Shown here piece after piece: positions 17,836-26,499 of a DNA stretch of 64,000 nucleotides. A model generated the notes under the pieces. That model had not been told where the DNA came from and searched no databases. It saw nothing but the letters and a program-made list of their open reading frames with translations. A program made the translations under genes and the position numbers. The number at the start of each line of letters is the position of its first letter. Position 1 is the first letter of the stretch. This DNA comes from Chelatococcus reniformis (GTDB taxonomy: Bacteria > Pseudomonadota > Alphaproteobacteria > Rhizobiales > Beijerinckiaceae). The stretch lies in the NCBI RefSeq assembly GCF_014640075.1, contig NZ_BMGG01000002.1:558001-622000 (forward strand), written 5' to 3'.

Positions 17836-17855
17836 ATTGGATGAGTTCATCCAAT
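17836..17855. promoter_or_regulatory. Palindrome ATTGGATGA-GT-TCATCCAAT, putative operator
   Basis: Perfect 9-base arms around a 2-base centre. It lies in an unusually AT-rich stretch 204 bases upstream of the gene starting at 18059 and shares the half-site ATCCAATCGC with a second palindrome at 17899-17918. The spacing and symmetry suit a dimeric repressor such as a GntR-family protein; this is inference. Confidence 0.5.
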
Positions 17856-17898
17856 CGCACAGAAATGCTCATAATCTTAAATCCGAAGCTTTTCTTTT

Positions 17899-17918
17899 GC
17901 GATTGGGCATCCAATCGC
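17899..17918. promoter_or_regulatory. Palindrome GCGATTGG-GCAT-CCAATCGC, putative operator
   Basis: Perfect 8-base arms around GCAT. It is the second of two related inverted repeats in the gap 17794-18058; its centre lies 63 bases from that of the first, close to six helical turns. A promoter may lie between them, in the stretch containing CATAATCTTAAATCC. Confidence 0.5.
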
Positions 17919-18058
17919 GCCGCGCTTAGGACCGCGCAGCCGCGGCTTCGCCGTATTGCTATGCAAGGCACGTCCAGACGCCCGGCCATCACTCGCCGCC
18001 ATTGTGCACACGGGATTTCGGCGCCGGCGCGCGGCCGGGCACTTGCGGAGTGAGTGTG

Positions 18059-18334
18059 ATGTTTGAATTCGGGCAGAAGGTCGTCTGCGTCGACGATCGG
18101 CCGGCCGCCGACGGCTTTCCGCTGCCGATCGTCCGGGGCTCGATCTACACGGTCGCGCATTTCGAGACGTCCTTGTGCCTCGACGGGCACCAGAGCGTCG
18201 AGCTGGTCGAAACGACGCCTCCCATTCGCCCGTTCTTCACCCGGGCCTTCCGCGCGACCCGCTTCCGGCCCCTGAGAGAAGACAGGACCGACATCTCGGC
18301 GCTGCGTGCGCTGCTGGAGCCCCTCGACGCGTGA
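18059..18334 (+). CDS. Hypothetical protein, 91 residues
   Basis: Start at ATG 18059. The sequence begins FEFGQKVVCVDDRP and continues with GSIYTV, VELVETT and RATRFRPLRED, a pattern of short beta strands like a small SH3-type barrel seen in many uncharacterised rhizobial proteins. No signal peptide or membrane segment. The two palindromes upstream suggest that it is regulated. It is followed by about 250 bases with no gene I can support. Function unknown. Confidence 0.65.
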   Translation: MFEFGQKVVCVDDRPAADGFPLPIVRGSIYTVAHFETSLCLDGHQSVELVETTPPIRPFFTRAFRATRFRPLREDRTDISALRALLEPLDA

Positions 18335-18582
18335 CCCGGCTGGCCCGTGGTCAGGACGGGGTAATCGGACCCTGCTTGTACCGGCCGCGCCGCGACCGCG
18401 CGCTCCCGGTAGGTGACCAGGGCCCGGGCGGCATCGCCGTGCGTGAGCGCATTGCCGCTCAGCCCGAGAGGTGACGTGACGTCCCGGCCAAATTCCAGGC
18501 GTCCACGCCGAGCTTCGACGGAGGCCGCGCCGCCGACGAGGGGCAGCAGCGCATCTGTGACGAGCTGCCCGCAACGATCGGG

Positions 18583-19935
18583 TCAGCTGTGGATGTCCAT
18601 GTCCTTGGTTTCCGAGCCCGCAAGCAGCGCGATCAGGGTCAGCACACCCATCGCCGACAGATACACCCCGACCCAGAAGGGGCTGCCCTGGCCGGCGCTC
18701 CACAGCGCCACCGCGACGAAGGGCGCGACGGCAGCTCCCAGGATCGAGGAGACATTGTAGGAGATACCGGAGCCGGTATAGCGGACGTTGGCGGGAAACA
18801 ACTCGGGCAGCAGCGCGCCCATGGGGCCGAAGGTCATGCCCATGAGGGCAAAGCCGATGATCAGCCACGCCATGACGCCGGCCGGCCCGGCGGCGAGCAG
18901 CGGCACCCAGGTGAGGCCGAAAGCGATGATGGCGAGGGTGACGCAGATGAGCGTCCTGCGCCGGCCCCAGCGGTCAGCCCACGGCCCGGACAGGAGCGTG
19001 AAGATGCCGAAGAAGACGACGCCGACGATCATCATGAGCACGAACGTCCGGTAGTCATAGCCCAGGCCCGGCGTTGCGGCGCCGGTGGCGGCCCGCCCGT
19101 AGCTCAGCGAGAACGTGGTCATCAGATAGAAGAGCACGTAGGTCGCCAGCATGTAGAACGTGCCGAGCACCAGCGCCTTCCAATGGGTCCGGAACACCGA
19201 CACCAGCGGCAGCTTCTGCACGGCGCCTGCCTTGACCGTGTTCTCGAAGGCTCTGCTCTCGACCAGATTGAGGCGGACCCAGAGGCCGATGACGACCATC
19301 ACGGCCGAGAACAGAAACGGGATGCGCCAGCCCCATTGCAGGAACGCCGTCGACGGCCGTGACGGATCGTCGGAGGGCAGGACAGCGGCGATGATCAGAA
19401 ACAGGCCGTTGGCGATGATGAAGCCGATGGGCGCGCCGAGCTGCGGAAAGGTGCCGAAGACGGCTCGCTTGCCCGCGGGCGCGTTCTCGGTGGCCACGAG
19501 GGCCGCACCGCTCCACTCGCCGCCGAGGGCGAAGCCCTGGGCCAGGCGCAGCAGGACGAGCAGCGCAGGAGCCAGCCAGCCGACGCTGGGGTAAGTGGGC
19601 AGCAGACCGATCAGAAAGGTCGCGATGCCCATGGTCAGCAACGCGCCGACGAGGGTGATCTTGCGGCCGCGGCGGTCGCCCAGGTGGCCGAAGAAGATGG
19701 CTCCCAGGGGCCGCGCCACCATGGCAGCGCCAAATACCGCGAAGGAGGCGAGCAAGGCCGTCGTCTCGTTGCCCGCAGGGAAGAACAGGTGCGGAAAGAC
19801 CAGCACCGCCGCCGTGGCGTAGACGTAGAAATCGTAAAACTCGATCGTCGTCCCGACGAGGCTCGCCAGGATGACCCTGGCTCGGGAGTTGGCCGGCGCG
19901 GCGTCGAGCGTCGCGGTCGGAGCTGCATAGGACAT
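18583..19935 (-). CDS. MHS-type MFS transporter (metabolite:proton symporter)
   Basis: 450 residues from ATG 19935. It has about 12 membrane segments and the metabolite:H+ symporter hallmarks: IEFYDFYVYATAA in helix 1, GHLGDRRGRK after helix 2, and LRLAQGFALGGEWSGAAL in helix 4. Members (ShiA, KgtP, ProP types) carry shikimate, 2-oxoglutarate, osmolytes or aromatic acids with protons. The substrate cannot be read here and no catabolic genes adjoin. A GGGGGA stretch lies just upstream of the start codon. Confidence 0.92.
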   Translation of the reverse strand: MSYAAPTATLDAAPANSRARVILASLVGTTIEFYDFYVYATAAVLVFPHLFFPAGNETTALLASFAVFGAAMVARPLGAIFFGHLGDRRGRKITLVGALLTMGIATFLIGLLPTYPSVGWLAPALLVLLRLAQGFALGGEWSGAALVATENAPAGKRAVFGTFPQLGAPIGFIIANGLFLIIAAVLPSDDPSRPSTAFLQWGWRIPFLFSAVMVVIGLWVRLNLVESRAFENTVKAGAVQKLPLVSVFRTHWKALVLGTFYMLATYVLFYLMTTFSLSYGRAATGAATPGLGYDYRTFVLMMIVGVVFFGIFTLLSGPWADRWGRRRTLICVTLAIIAFGLTWVPLLAAGPAGVMAWLIIGFALMGMTFGPMGALLPELFPANVRYTGSGISYNVSSILGAAVAPFVAVALWSAGQGSPFWVGVYLSAMGVLTLIALLAGSETKDMDIHS

Positions 19936-20406
19936 AGGGGGAACTCCAGCGAGGCATACGGCTCGGCGCACCGGCGCGCGAGAGGCGAGGCCGCCCCGTC
20001 CGGGTGCGGCCCGGGGCCGATCCTCCTTCGGGAACGGGCGTCCATTTCCGGGAATCATGCTGCCGGCGCCTGGCCGGGGAAGGCTCGTCGCACAGGGCCG
20101 GTCGCTTGGACCTATCGACCGGACATTTCAAGGGCAATATGCGGGCAGGGCCTGCGGCATCGAGCCTTCGGCCAAGTTCTTTGGCCAAGTTCTTTGGCCA
20201 TGTTTTCTTCTTTGGCCATCTTTTGTCCGGCTGGCGTCGGCCCCGCGCTGTCCGATGCCCTGCCGGACGGTGCCCCCGCCGTTGCCGGGACCGGTGGAAC
20301 CGGCGAGGATATGTTCGGGGCCCCCACGCTGAGGTGGCCGACCGATGTCAGCAAATCGCATCAGTTTGCGCGTACCCGTCCGAAGGGCGACAGAAGGATT
20401 TGTCAG
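19936..20406. other. Divergent intergenic region with short repeats
   Basis: 471 bases between the MHS transporter (minus) and polyphosphate kinase (plus). I see no supported gene. It should contain both promoters. It carries an array of GGCCAA/GGCCAT units (20170-20229). An ACAGAAGGA Shine-Dalgarno stands before the kinase start. Confidence 0.4.
20170..20229. repeat. Short imperfect tandem repeat with GGCCAAGTTCTTT units
   Basis: Two perfect 13-base units GGCCAAGTTCTTT (20170-20182 and 20183-20195) followed by two diverged units beginning GGCCATG and GGCCATC (about 20196 and 20214). Read on the minus strand each unit contains ATGGCCAAAGA-like sequence, i.e. a repeated Met-Ala-Lys-Glu start, but no sensible gene follows. 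Lies 180-240 bases upstream of polyphosphate kinase 2. Confidence 0.6.
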
Positions 20407-21327
20407 ATGCGCAACGTCAGGAGCGACGGCGAGGCACGGCCCTGGCTGAAGCAGGAGCTTCAGGACGACATGGACGAAGAGCTCGAGCAGGAGATCGATG
20501 ACGCGCGCGTCCCGCCCGAGCTCAGGGCACTGCTCGACAAGCATGAGAAGAGCACGATCGACCGTCAGTTCTACTTCAGCGAGCTGCTGCGCCTTCAGGG
20601 CGAATTGGTGAAGCTGCAGGACTGGGTAGAATACCAGAAGCTCAAGGTCGTCGTGCTGTTCGAAGGCCGCGACAGCGCCGGCAAGGGCGGGGTGATCAAG
20701 CGCATCATGCAGCGCGTCAACCCGCGCACCTGCCGGGTGGTGGCGCTGCCCGCGCCGTCCGACCGCGAAAAAACCCAGTGGTACTTCCAGCGCTACGTCT
20801 CACACCTGCCTGCGGCCGGCGAGATCGTGCTGTTCGACCGCAGCTGGTACAACCGCGCCGGCGTCGAGCGCGTGATGGGCTTCGCCTCGGAAACGCAGGT
20901 CGAGGACTTCCTGCGCGACGTGCCGGAGTTCGAGCGGGCGCTGGCGCGCTCCGGCATCATCCTGGTGAAATACTGGTTCTCGATCACCGACGAGGAGCAG
21001 CAGCTGCGCTTTCTTATGCGCATCCACGATCCGCTCAAGCAGTGGAAGCTCTCGCCGATGGACCTCCAATCCCGCGTTCGCTGGGAGCAGTACACCAAGG
21101 CGAAGGAGGCGATGTTCGAGCGCACGAGCATTCCCGAGGCGCCGTGGTACATCGTGGAAGGCAACGACAAGAAGCGCGCGCGCCTCAACTGCATTTCGCA
21201 CCTGCTCTCGCTGGTCCCCTACGAGGAAGTGCCCCACGAGACGATCACGTTGCCGGATCGCGTCTTCGATCCGAACTATGAGCGCCGCACGCTTGCGCCG
21301 GAGCTCTACGTCCCCGAGTGCTATTGA
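20407..21327 (+). CDS. ppk2: Polyphosphate kinase 2 family protein
   Basis: 306 residues from ATG 20407 with AGAAGGA upstream; an open frame extends further 5' but without matching content. Walker A is GRDSAGKGG (87-95), Walker B-like FDRSWYNR (143-150), and the lid region contains RFLMRIHDPLKQWKLSPMD. KYWFSITDEEQ is also typical. It transfers phosphate between polyphosphate and nucleotides; single-domain enzymes of this length (class I) usually make GTP or ATP from polyphosphate. Cytoplasmic. The acidic N-terminal 30 residues are family-typical. A hairpin at 21365-21388 follows the stop codon and may end transcription. Confidence 0.94.
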   Translation: MRNVRSDGEARPWLKQELQDDMDEELEQEIDDARVPPELRALLDKHEKSTIDRQFYFSELLRLQGELVKLQDWVEYQKLKVVVLFEGRDSAGKGGVIKRIMQRVNPRTCRVVALPAPSDREKTQWYFQRYVSHLPAAGEIVLFDRSWYNRAGVERVMGFASETQVEDFLRDVPEFERALARSGIILVKYWFSITDEEQQLRFLMRIHDPLKQWKLSPMDLQSRVRWEQYTKAKEAMFERTSIPEAPWYIVEGNDKKRARLNCISHLLSLVPYEEVPHETITLPDRVFDPNYERRTLAPELYVPECY

Positions 21328-21364
21328 CAGGCGTCCGCGAGCTTCGGCTCTGAGGGGCACGTTT

Positions 21365-21388
21365 CGATCGGGTGGAAGCACCCGATCG
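21365..21388. repeat. Palindromic repeat, family 2 copy 1 (CGATCGGGTG core)
   Basis: Perfect 10-base arms CGATCGGGTG and CACCCGATCG around GAAG, 37 bases after the ppk2 stop. A related hairpin with the same core lies at 60307-60337. It could serve as a terminator for ppk2, but no T-run follows, so a dispersed palindromic element is the more likely reading. Confidence 0.6.
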
Positions 21389-21542
21389 TTGCGCGCAATG
21401 ACGGCGGGCGCGCCGCATCACCAATGTCTGTCGGACACCGACCAGAATCGTGTCATGAGCGGATAGATCGCGGCCGGATGCATCGCCACGATCGACGATA
21501 GTCGCGAGGCCGCAGCCGCGCGGCGGAGCGGGAGACAGCGCC

Positions 21543-21833
21543 ATGGTCTGGGAAATCGCCGAGCTCACGATCAAGCCGGGGCAAGAAGCCGGCTTCGAGG
21601 CTGCCGTCGCGCGGGCCAAGCCGTTGTTCGAGCGGGCGCGGGGCTGTACCGCCATGCAGATCCAGCGGTCGATCGAGAGGCCGAATGTCTATCGCCTCAT
21701 CGTCGAATGGGCGACCGTCGAGGACCATATGGTCCATTTCCGCGGCTCGCCGGACTTTCAGGAGTGGCGAAGCCTGGTCGGCGCCTATTTCGAGAGCCCA
21801 CCCGCTGTCGAGCATACCGAAAGGGTTCTCTGA
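21543..21833 (+). CDS. Antibiotic biosynthesis monooxygenase (ABM) fold protein
   Basis: 96 residues, the standard size of the dimeric ferredoxin-like ABM domain. Visible features: VWEIAELTIKPGQEAGFEAA at the first strand and helix, GCTAMQIQRSIERPNVYRLIV for strands 2-3, then W at WATVEDHMVHFRGSPDF and the closing helix with EHTERVL. Members include haem-degrading and quinol monooxygenases as well as proteins of no known activity. No metal or haem ligand can be assigned. It precedes and converges on the XRE regulator gene, with 50 bases between the two stops. Confidence 0.85.
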   Translation: MVWEIAELTIKPGQEAGFEAAVARAKPLFERARGCTAMQIQRSIERPNVYRLIVEWATVEDHMVHFRGSPDFQEWRSLVGAYFESPPAVEHTERVL

Positions 21834-21883
21834 GACAGGGGCGGCCGACAAGCCAGCGTGTGCCTCGTCTTGGCCGCGCCAGA

Positions 21884-22741
21884 TCAGGCCGGCGCGGCCC
21901 TATCCTGCTTCATGAGTGCGCCGATCCTGTCGGCGTCGGCCTGGTTCACTGGGTTGTAGACCACCATGCAGAGGTCGGGACGACCATCGACCGCGAAGGC
22001 CGAGTATTCAAAGGCGATCGGGCCGAGAACCGGGTGCTTGACGTGCTTGGTGCCCTCGCCGTGGCTGCGGACGTCGTTGTCGCGCCACATCGCCTGGAAT
22101 TCAGGGCTCAGGCGGCTGAGTTCATCGACAAGCGGCTCCGTTGCTGCCGCGGCCCCCGCACGCATCGCGTCGATCCTGAAGGCGCCCACGACGAAGCGCG
22201 CGACGCTGTCCCAGTCGTACTGCGCCGTGCGGGCGCGTGGATCGAGGAAGATGGAGCGCAGGATATTGCGCTGCTCCGGCGGCAGCGATCCGTAGTCGGT
22301 CAACATCACGGCCACGGCGCGGTTCCAGGCGACAACGTCCCACGCAGCGGTCCTGATGAGGGCAGGGCTCGGCTCCAACGCGTCGAGCACGCGCTGCAAT
22401 CGCGGCGATACGGCTTCGTCGGTCCTGTAGCGCACCTCGGGCGGCCGCCCGAGTCCGAGCAGGAAGAGGTGCTCGCGCTCGACATCCGTCAGCATGAGGG
22501 CGCGGGCGATCCGGTCGAGCACATCGGCCGAGGGCGCGCCACCGCGCCCCTGCTCGAGCCATGTGTACCAGGTCGGACTGATGTTGGCGCGTTGCGCGAC
22601 CTCCTCGCGGCGCAGGCCCGGCGTGCGGCGCCGTTCCGGCGAGAAGCCGAAAGCGGCCGGATCGAGCTTTGCGCGCCGGTCCTTCAGATAGGCCCCAAGC
22701 GGGCTCTCGTTGGCGAAGCGCTCGGTCATCCTGTTATGCAT
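21884..22741 (-). CDS. XRE-type transcriptional regulator with MmyB-like ligand domain
   Basis: 285 residues if translation starts at 22741; a second ATG at 22729 (MTERF) is also possible. Residues about 15-85 are a helix-turn-helix (GLRREEVAQRANISPTWYTW, LEQGRG), and the rest matches the MmyB-like ligand-binding domain of the family (AAWDVVAWNRA, RNILRSIFLDP, GTKHVKHPVLGPIAFEYSAF). Such regulators usually control a divergent oxidoreductase gene. Here the epimerase-like gene at 22825 is divergent across an 83-base gap holding an inverted repeat at 22741-22754, so repression of that gene and of itself is likely. Confidence 0.92.
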   Translation of the reverse strand: MHNRMTERFANESPLGAYLKDRRAKLDPAAFGFSPERRRTPGLRREEVAQRANISPTWYTWLEQGRGGAPSADVLDRIARALMLTDVEREHLFLLGLGRPPEVRYRTDEAVSPRLQRVLDALEPSPALIRTAAWDVVAWNRAVAVMLTDYGSLPPEQRNILRSIFLDPRARTAQYDWDSVARFVVGAFRIDAMRAGAAAATEPLVDELSRLSPEFQAMWRDNDVRSHGEGTKHVKHPVLGPIAFEYSAFAVDGRPDLCMVVYNPVNQADADRIGALMKQDRAAPA

Positions 22742-22754
22742 TATCCCATGATAA
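22741..22754. promoter_or_regulatory. Inverted repeat TTATC-CCAT-GATAA, putative operator
   Basis: Five-base perfect arms at the 5' end of the regulator gene and within the short divergent gap to the epimerase-like gene (start 22825). Position and symmetry suit the binding site of the adjacent MmyB-like regulator. If the regulator starts at 22729, the site lies 12 bases upstream of its start codon. Confidence 0.5.
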
Positions 22755-22824
22755 CGTCACTACTTTACCAGGATAGCCCGGCGGCTCACATCCGTCTCCC
22801 TTGCAACAGCGGAGACGTTTGCTC

Positions 22825-23715
22825 ATGCGTGTGTTTGTCACCGGCGCGACCGGATTCATCGGTTCCGCCGTCGTTCAGGACCTGATCGCGGCCGGCCATC
22901 ACGTGCTCGGCCTCGCCCGCTCGGACGAGAAGGCCGCGGCTCTGGCCGCCACCGGCGCGCAGGTCCATCGAGGATCGCTTGATGATCTGGAAAGCCTGAA
23001 AGCCGGCGCCGCCGGATCGGATGGCGTCATCCATCTGGCCTTCAACCACGACTTCTCGAAATATGCGGCGAATTGCGAGGATGATCGCCACGTCGTCGAG
23101 ACGCTCGGCACCGTGCTTGCCGGATCCGACAGACCGTTGATCGTCACCTCCGGAACCGGCATGACGAATGCCGTGCCGGGTCAGCCTGCGACGGAGGACG
23201 ATGCGGCGGGTGGTTCCGCCGTGGTGCCTCGCGCGGCCTCCGAGGAGGCGGCGGCATCCGTCGCCGCCAAGGGAGTCAACGTGTCGGTGGTGCGCCTGCC
23301 GCAGGTTCACGATACGACCAGGCAGGGCCTCATCACCTACGCGGTTGCGGTGGCACGCGAAAAGGGCTTGTCGGCCTATGTCGGCGACGGGCTCAATCGC
23401 TGGCCGGCGGCCCACGTGCGCGACACCGCCCGTCTCTACAGGCTGGCGCTCGAGGCGGCGGAACGCAGCGCAACCTACCACGCCGTCGCGGAAGAAGGCG
23501 TGCCGCTCCGCGACATCGCCGAGGTCATCGGCAGGGCCCTGCGCGTTCCCGTCGCGTCCATCGCGGCCGACGCGGCTGAAGCCCACTTCGGCTGGCTCGC
23601 GGCATTTGCCGGCCGCGATGTGCCGGCGTCCAGCACGCTGACGCGGAAGCGCCTGGGATGGCGGCCGACGGGGCCCGGGTTGATTGCCGATCTCCAACTG
23701 TTGCACGGCGCCTGA
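22825..23715 (+). CDS. NAD(P)-dependent epimerase/dehydratase-like protein (extended SDR)
   Basis: 296 residues from ATG 22825, with GGAGA eleven bases upstream; a TTG further 5' is unlikely. Residues 1-12 (RVFVTGATGFIG) bind the dinucleotide, and HLAF near 70 and SGTGMTN near 111 correspond to later core motifs. The canonical Tyr-x-x-x-Lys pair is not obvious where expected, which is usual for the NmrA/atypical branch of the family. The C-terminal part has WPAAHVRDTARLYRLALE and TRKRLGWRPTGPGLIADL, typical of this subgroup. Function is probably redox chemistry on a small molecule under control of the divergent regulator. Confidence 0.88.
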   Translation: MRVFVTGATGFIGSAVVQDLIAAGHHVLGLARSDEKAAALAATGAQVHRGSLDDLESLKAGAAGSDGVIHLAFNHDFSKYAANCEDDRHVVETLGTVLAGSDRPLIVTSGTGMTNAVPGQPATEDDAAGGSAVVPRAASEEAAASVAAKGVNVSVVRLPQVHDTTRQGLITYAVAVAREKGLSAYVGDGLNRWPAAHVRDTARLYRLALEAAERSATYHAVAEEGVPLRDIAEVIGRALRVPVASIAADAAEAHFGWLAAFAGRDVPASSTLTRKRLGWRPTGPGLIADLQLLHGA

Positions 23716-23803
23716 CGCTCGCACGGGCTTCGCCAGGGAGCGGCCGATTCGACCGGCAAACCGACAAGGCCCTGTCCGCCGTGCCGGCGGCCCAGGACCT
23801 TGT

Positions 23804-23819
23804 CGATCCGATCGGATCG
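23804..23819. repeat. 16-bp perfect palindrome CGATCCGATCGGATCG
   Basis: Located 89 bases after the epimerase-like stop and 155 bases before the stop of the convergent CynX-like transporter. It could be a bidirectional terminator stem without a T-run, or a binding site. Nothing else is seen in this 260-base gap. Confidence 0.4.
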
Positions 23820-23974
23820 GCGGGAGACGACACCAACGCGGTCACGCGCGCAACGCCAAGTCTATGGTTACACATAATCGTGCCATTGGAGGCAAGGATT
23901 GCAGCCCTTCCGAAAGCCTCCTTCCAGCCGCCCATCGGATAACCTGTGTCCGAGCCCGGCGATCAGATGGATTG

Positions 23975-25207
23975 CTACGCGGCCCGTGGCCGGCCGTCCG
24001 GCCGGCGGGGATCGTGACGGGCGGCAATGGTGCGGCTGCGCCCCGCCAGCACGCCGGCGACAACCATGACGCCCGACAGCGCGACGCACAGGCCGAGCGG
24101 CACGTGCCAGCCGCCGGAGGCATCGTGCAGCAAGCCCGCCAAGGGTGGCCCGACGGCAGCCAGCCCGTAGCCGACGCTCTGCGCCATGCCCGACAGCGCG
24201 GCCGCCTGATGCGGGCTGGTGGCGCGCAAGCTCATGAACATGAGACTGAGGATGAGCGTGCTGCCGTTGCCGATGCCAAAGCAGACGGACCACAGCACGG
24301 CCCAACCCGGCAGCAGCAGCAGTCCCAACAGAGCGGCCACGGTGGCAAGCGAGACGATGCAGGCGACGAGCCGCTGGTCCCTCATGCGTGCCACGATCGG
24401 ACCGAGCAGAAGGCCCGGCGCAGCGCCAGAGATCTGCATCAGCCCATGGAGGGCGCCGGCATCGGTCGCCGAAAACCCCGCGTCGGCGAGGATCGACGGG
24501 AACCAGCCGACGAGAACGTAGAACAGGAACGAGTTCAGCCCCATGAAGGCCGTCACCTGCCACGCCAGAGCCGAGCGCCAGACGCGGCCGTCCCGCGGCG
24601 GCGGCGAGCCATCCACTGTTGTGGTGTGGCCGCCGAGCTGTGGCAGCCAGACGGCGAGCGCCGCCGCCGGAAACAAGATGGCCGTCGCAAGCGGCAGCCG
24701 CCAGCCCGATCCTGTGGCATGGGCGAGGGGGATCATGAGGGCCGACATGCCGGCCGCCGCGATGCCCATGGTGACCGCGTAGGCCGCGGTCATGGTGGCG
24801 ATGCGGTCCGGGAAGTCGCGCTTCAGCAGGCCGGGCAGCAACACGTTGGCGATGGCGATGCCTGTCCCGAGGATCATGGTGCCGGCGAAGAGACACCAGG
24901 CCGGGCCGAACGAGCGCACGGCGATGCCCCCACCGACGAGGGCGATGGCCGCAAAGAGCGTTCGCTCCAGGCCGCATCCGCGCGCCAGCAGCGTCGAGAT
25001 CGGCGACAACAGTGCGAACGTGAGCAGCGGCAGCGTCGTCAGCAAGCCGGCCTGCGCCGTGCCCAGGGCGAAATCAGCACGGATCGCCGGTAGCACCGGC
25101 GCGATCGCGGTGATCGGGGCGCGCAAGGCCGCAGCGACCAACAGAATGCCGAGGACGAGCAGGGTGCGCCCCGCCGGCGGCGCGTGGGGCGGAGACGGGC
25201 CTGTCAT
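23975..25207 (-). CDS. CynX/NimT-type MFS transporter
   Basis: 410 residues with about 12 membrane segments. The N-terminal block LRAPITAIAPVLPAIRADF with the following GLLTTLPLLTFALLSPI is diagnostic of the cyanate/2-nitroimidazole (CynX/NimT) subfamily. It is a secondary transporter in the inner membrane; whether it moves cyanate, another organic anion or a drug is not decidable. It begins 55 bases after the amidohydrolase gene on the same strand and may be co-transcribed, which would make the amidohydrolase substrate or product its cargo (inference). Confidence 0.9.
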   Translation of the reverse strand: MTGPSPPHAPPAGRTLLVLGILLVAAALRAPITAIAPVLPAIRADFALGTAQAGLLTTLPLLTFALLSPISTLLARGCGLERTLFAAIALVGGGIAVRSFGPAWCLFAGTMILGTGIAIANVLLPGLLKRDFPDRIATMTAAYAVTMGIAAAGMSALMIPLAHATGSGWRLPLATAILFPAAALAVWLPQLGGHTTTVDGSPPPRDGRVWRSALAWQVTAFMGLNSFLFYVLVGWFPSILADAGFSATDAGALHGLMQISGAAPGLLLGPIVARMRDQRLVACIVSLATVAALLGLLLLPGWAVLWSVCFGIGNGSTLILSLMFMSLRATSPHQAAALSGMAQSVGYGLAAVGPPLAGLLHDASGGWHVPLGLCVALSGVMVVAGVLAGRSRTIAARHDPRRPDGRPRAA

Positions 25208-25262
25208 CGCGGCGGGTTCCTTCTCCGTCCCTGCCGCGGCCGCTGCGGACCGGCGGGAATTG

Positions 25263-26297
25263 CTACGTCAGTCCACCGGGCAGACGATAGACGCGGGCCG
25301 CCGTGCCTGTGAACAGAGCGGCCTTCTCGTCGACTGAAGCGCCGGCGGCCAGCCGCTTGCAGGCGTTCCACAACGCCGCGTAGCTGCACCAGCGCTTCTG
25401 GACCGGGAAATTGCTCTCGAACATGCAGCGTCCGGGCCCGAACCACTCGAGGCACACGTCGACGAACGGCCGCCAAGCGACAGCGATATCGGTGGAGCTC
25501 AGCGGCGGGCCGCCGGCCTCGCGGCCCGGGCCTTTTCGGCGCACGGGCAGGGCGCCGAGCTTGACGTTTACGTTGTCGTGGCGGGCGAGAGCGACCATCG
25601 CCTCGCGCCACTCCTCAAACACCTCAGGCTGGCGCTGCGCGTTCGGGCCGCCAAGAATCGGACTGCCGAAGTGGCACAGCACGATCGGCATGGACGGGAA
25701 GGCAGCCGCCAGCGCGCCGACCTCGCCGATCTGATGGTGGTAGACCCAGGCGTCGAAAGTCAGACCGCGCCGTGCCAGGCAGGCCATGCCCGCACGCACC
25801 CGCGTGTCGGCGAGGAGGTGCGGCCCGGGCGCCGGCTTGGGCACGAGGTCGCTCGGGTGCCACGCCGTGGAATAGCGGACGGCGGAGAAGCGGCCGCCGC
25901 TCGCCGCCAGGTGCAGGTCGAGCAAGCCGTCCACCGCCTCGCCGAGCTGGAGATCGATGTTGCCAACCATGGCCGCGCAGGTCCGCGCCGCCCCGAATTC
26001 GCCGCTGGCGCTCATCGCGGCGACCCCGGTGACGAACTCCGTTTCGCCAAGCGAACGCAGCTCCGACGGACCGTCGGCCCGGTACATCGAGCCGCACTCC
26101 TCGTACACCGTCGCCCGCACATTGTGACCTGAGGCCAAGTCGGCGAGCAGCTCCGGGAACATGTAGTTGCTGCCGGGCCGCCGCCAGAGGTGATGATGCG
26201 GATCGATGATCGGCAGGGCCGGCTCGAGGATCTCCTCGGTGTAGCCGGCGAGCCAGGCCTCATCGACGGTTCCGGAGAAGTGATCGCGGTCGGCCAT
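25263..26297 (-). CDS. Amidohydrolase family 2 protein (TIM-barrel)
   Basis: 344 residues, ATG at 26297. IIDPHHHLWRR near residue 30 carries the metal-binding His pair on strand 1; later motifs are FDAWVYHHQ, IVLCHFGSP (metal-site His near 210) and FESNFPVQK (Asp/Asn position near the C-terminus), as in the PF04909 group of lactone hydrolases and 2-pyrone-4,6-dicarboxylate-like enzymes. It should hydrolyse a ring or decarboxylate an aromatic acid in the cytoplasm. The usual 'D' of the S-D/N-x-P motif appears as ESNFP. The neighbouring transporter suggests a small uptake-and-degradation unit. Confidence 0.9.
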   Translation of the reverse strand: MADRDHFSGTVDEAWLAGYTEEILEPALPIIDPHHHLWRRPGSNYMFPELLADLASGHNVRATVYEECGSMYRADGPSELRSLGETEFVTGVAAMSASGEFGAARTCAAMVGNIDLQLGEAVDGLLDLHLAASGGRFSAVRYSTAWHPSDLVPKPAPGPHLLADTRVRAGMACLARRGLTFDAWVYHHQIGEVGALAAAFPSMPIVLCHFGSPILGGPNAQRQPEVFEEWREAMVALARHDNVNVKLGALPVRRKGPGREAGGPPLSSTDIAVAWRPFVDVCLEWFGPGRCMFESNFPVQKRWCSYAALWNACKRLAAGASVDEKAALFTGTAARVYRLPGGLT

Positions 26298-26499
26298 GAG
26301 CGTTTCGCATCCCTGTCGTTGCGATCAGCATATGCTGAGGCGGGGTGGCGAAGCCACGGGCCGGTGGCTTGGCAGCCATGACATGGCGGCGGTGCGGCGG
26401 CTCGGACCGCCTGCCCCGGCAGCTGATCCCAGGCAGCCGCCTGAGCATTCTGGCGTTCAATTCAGCCGCTTATCGACCTCGGTTGTGCAGGCCCGTTCG

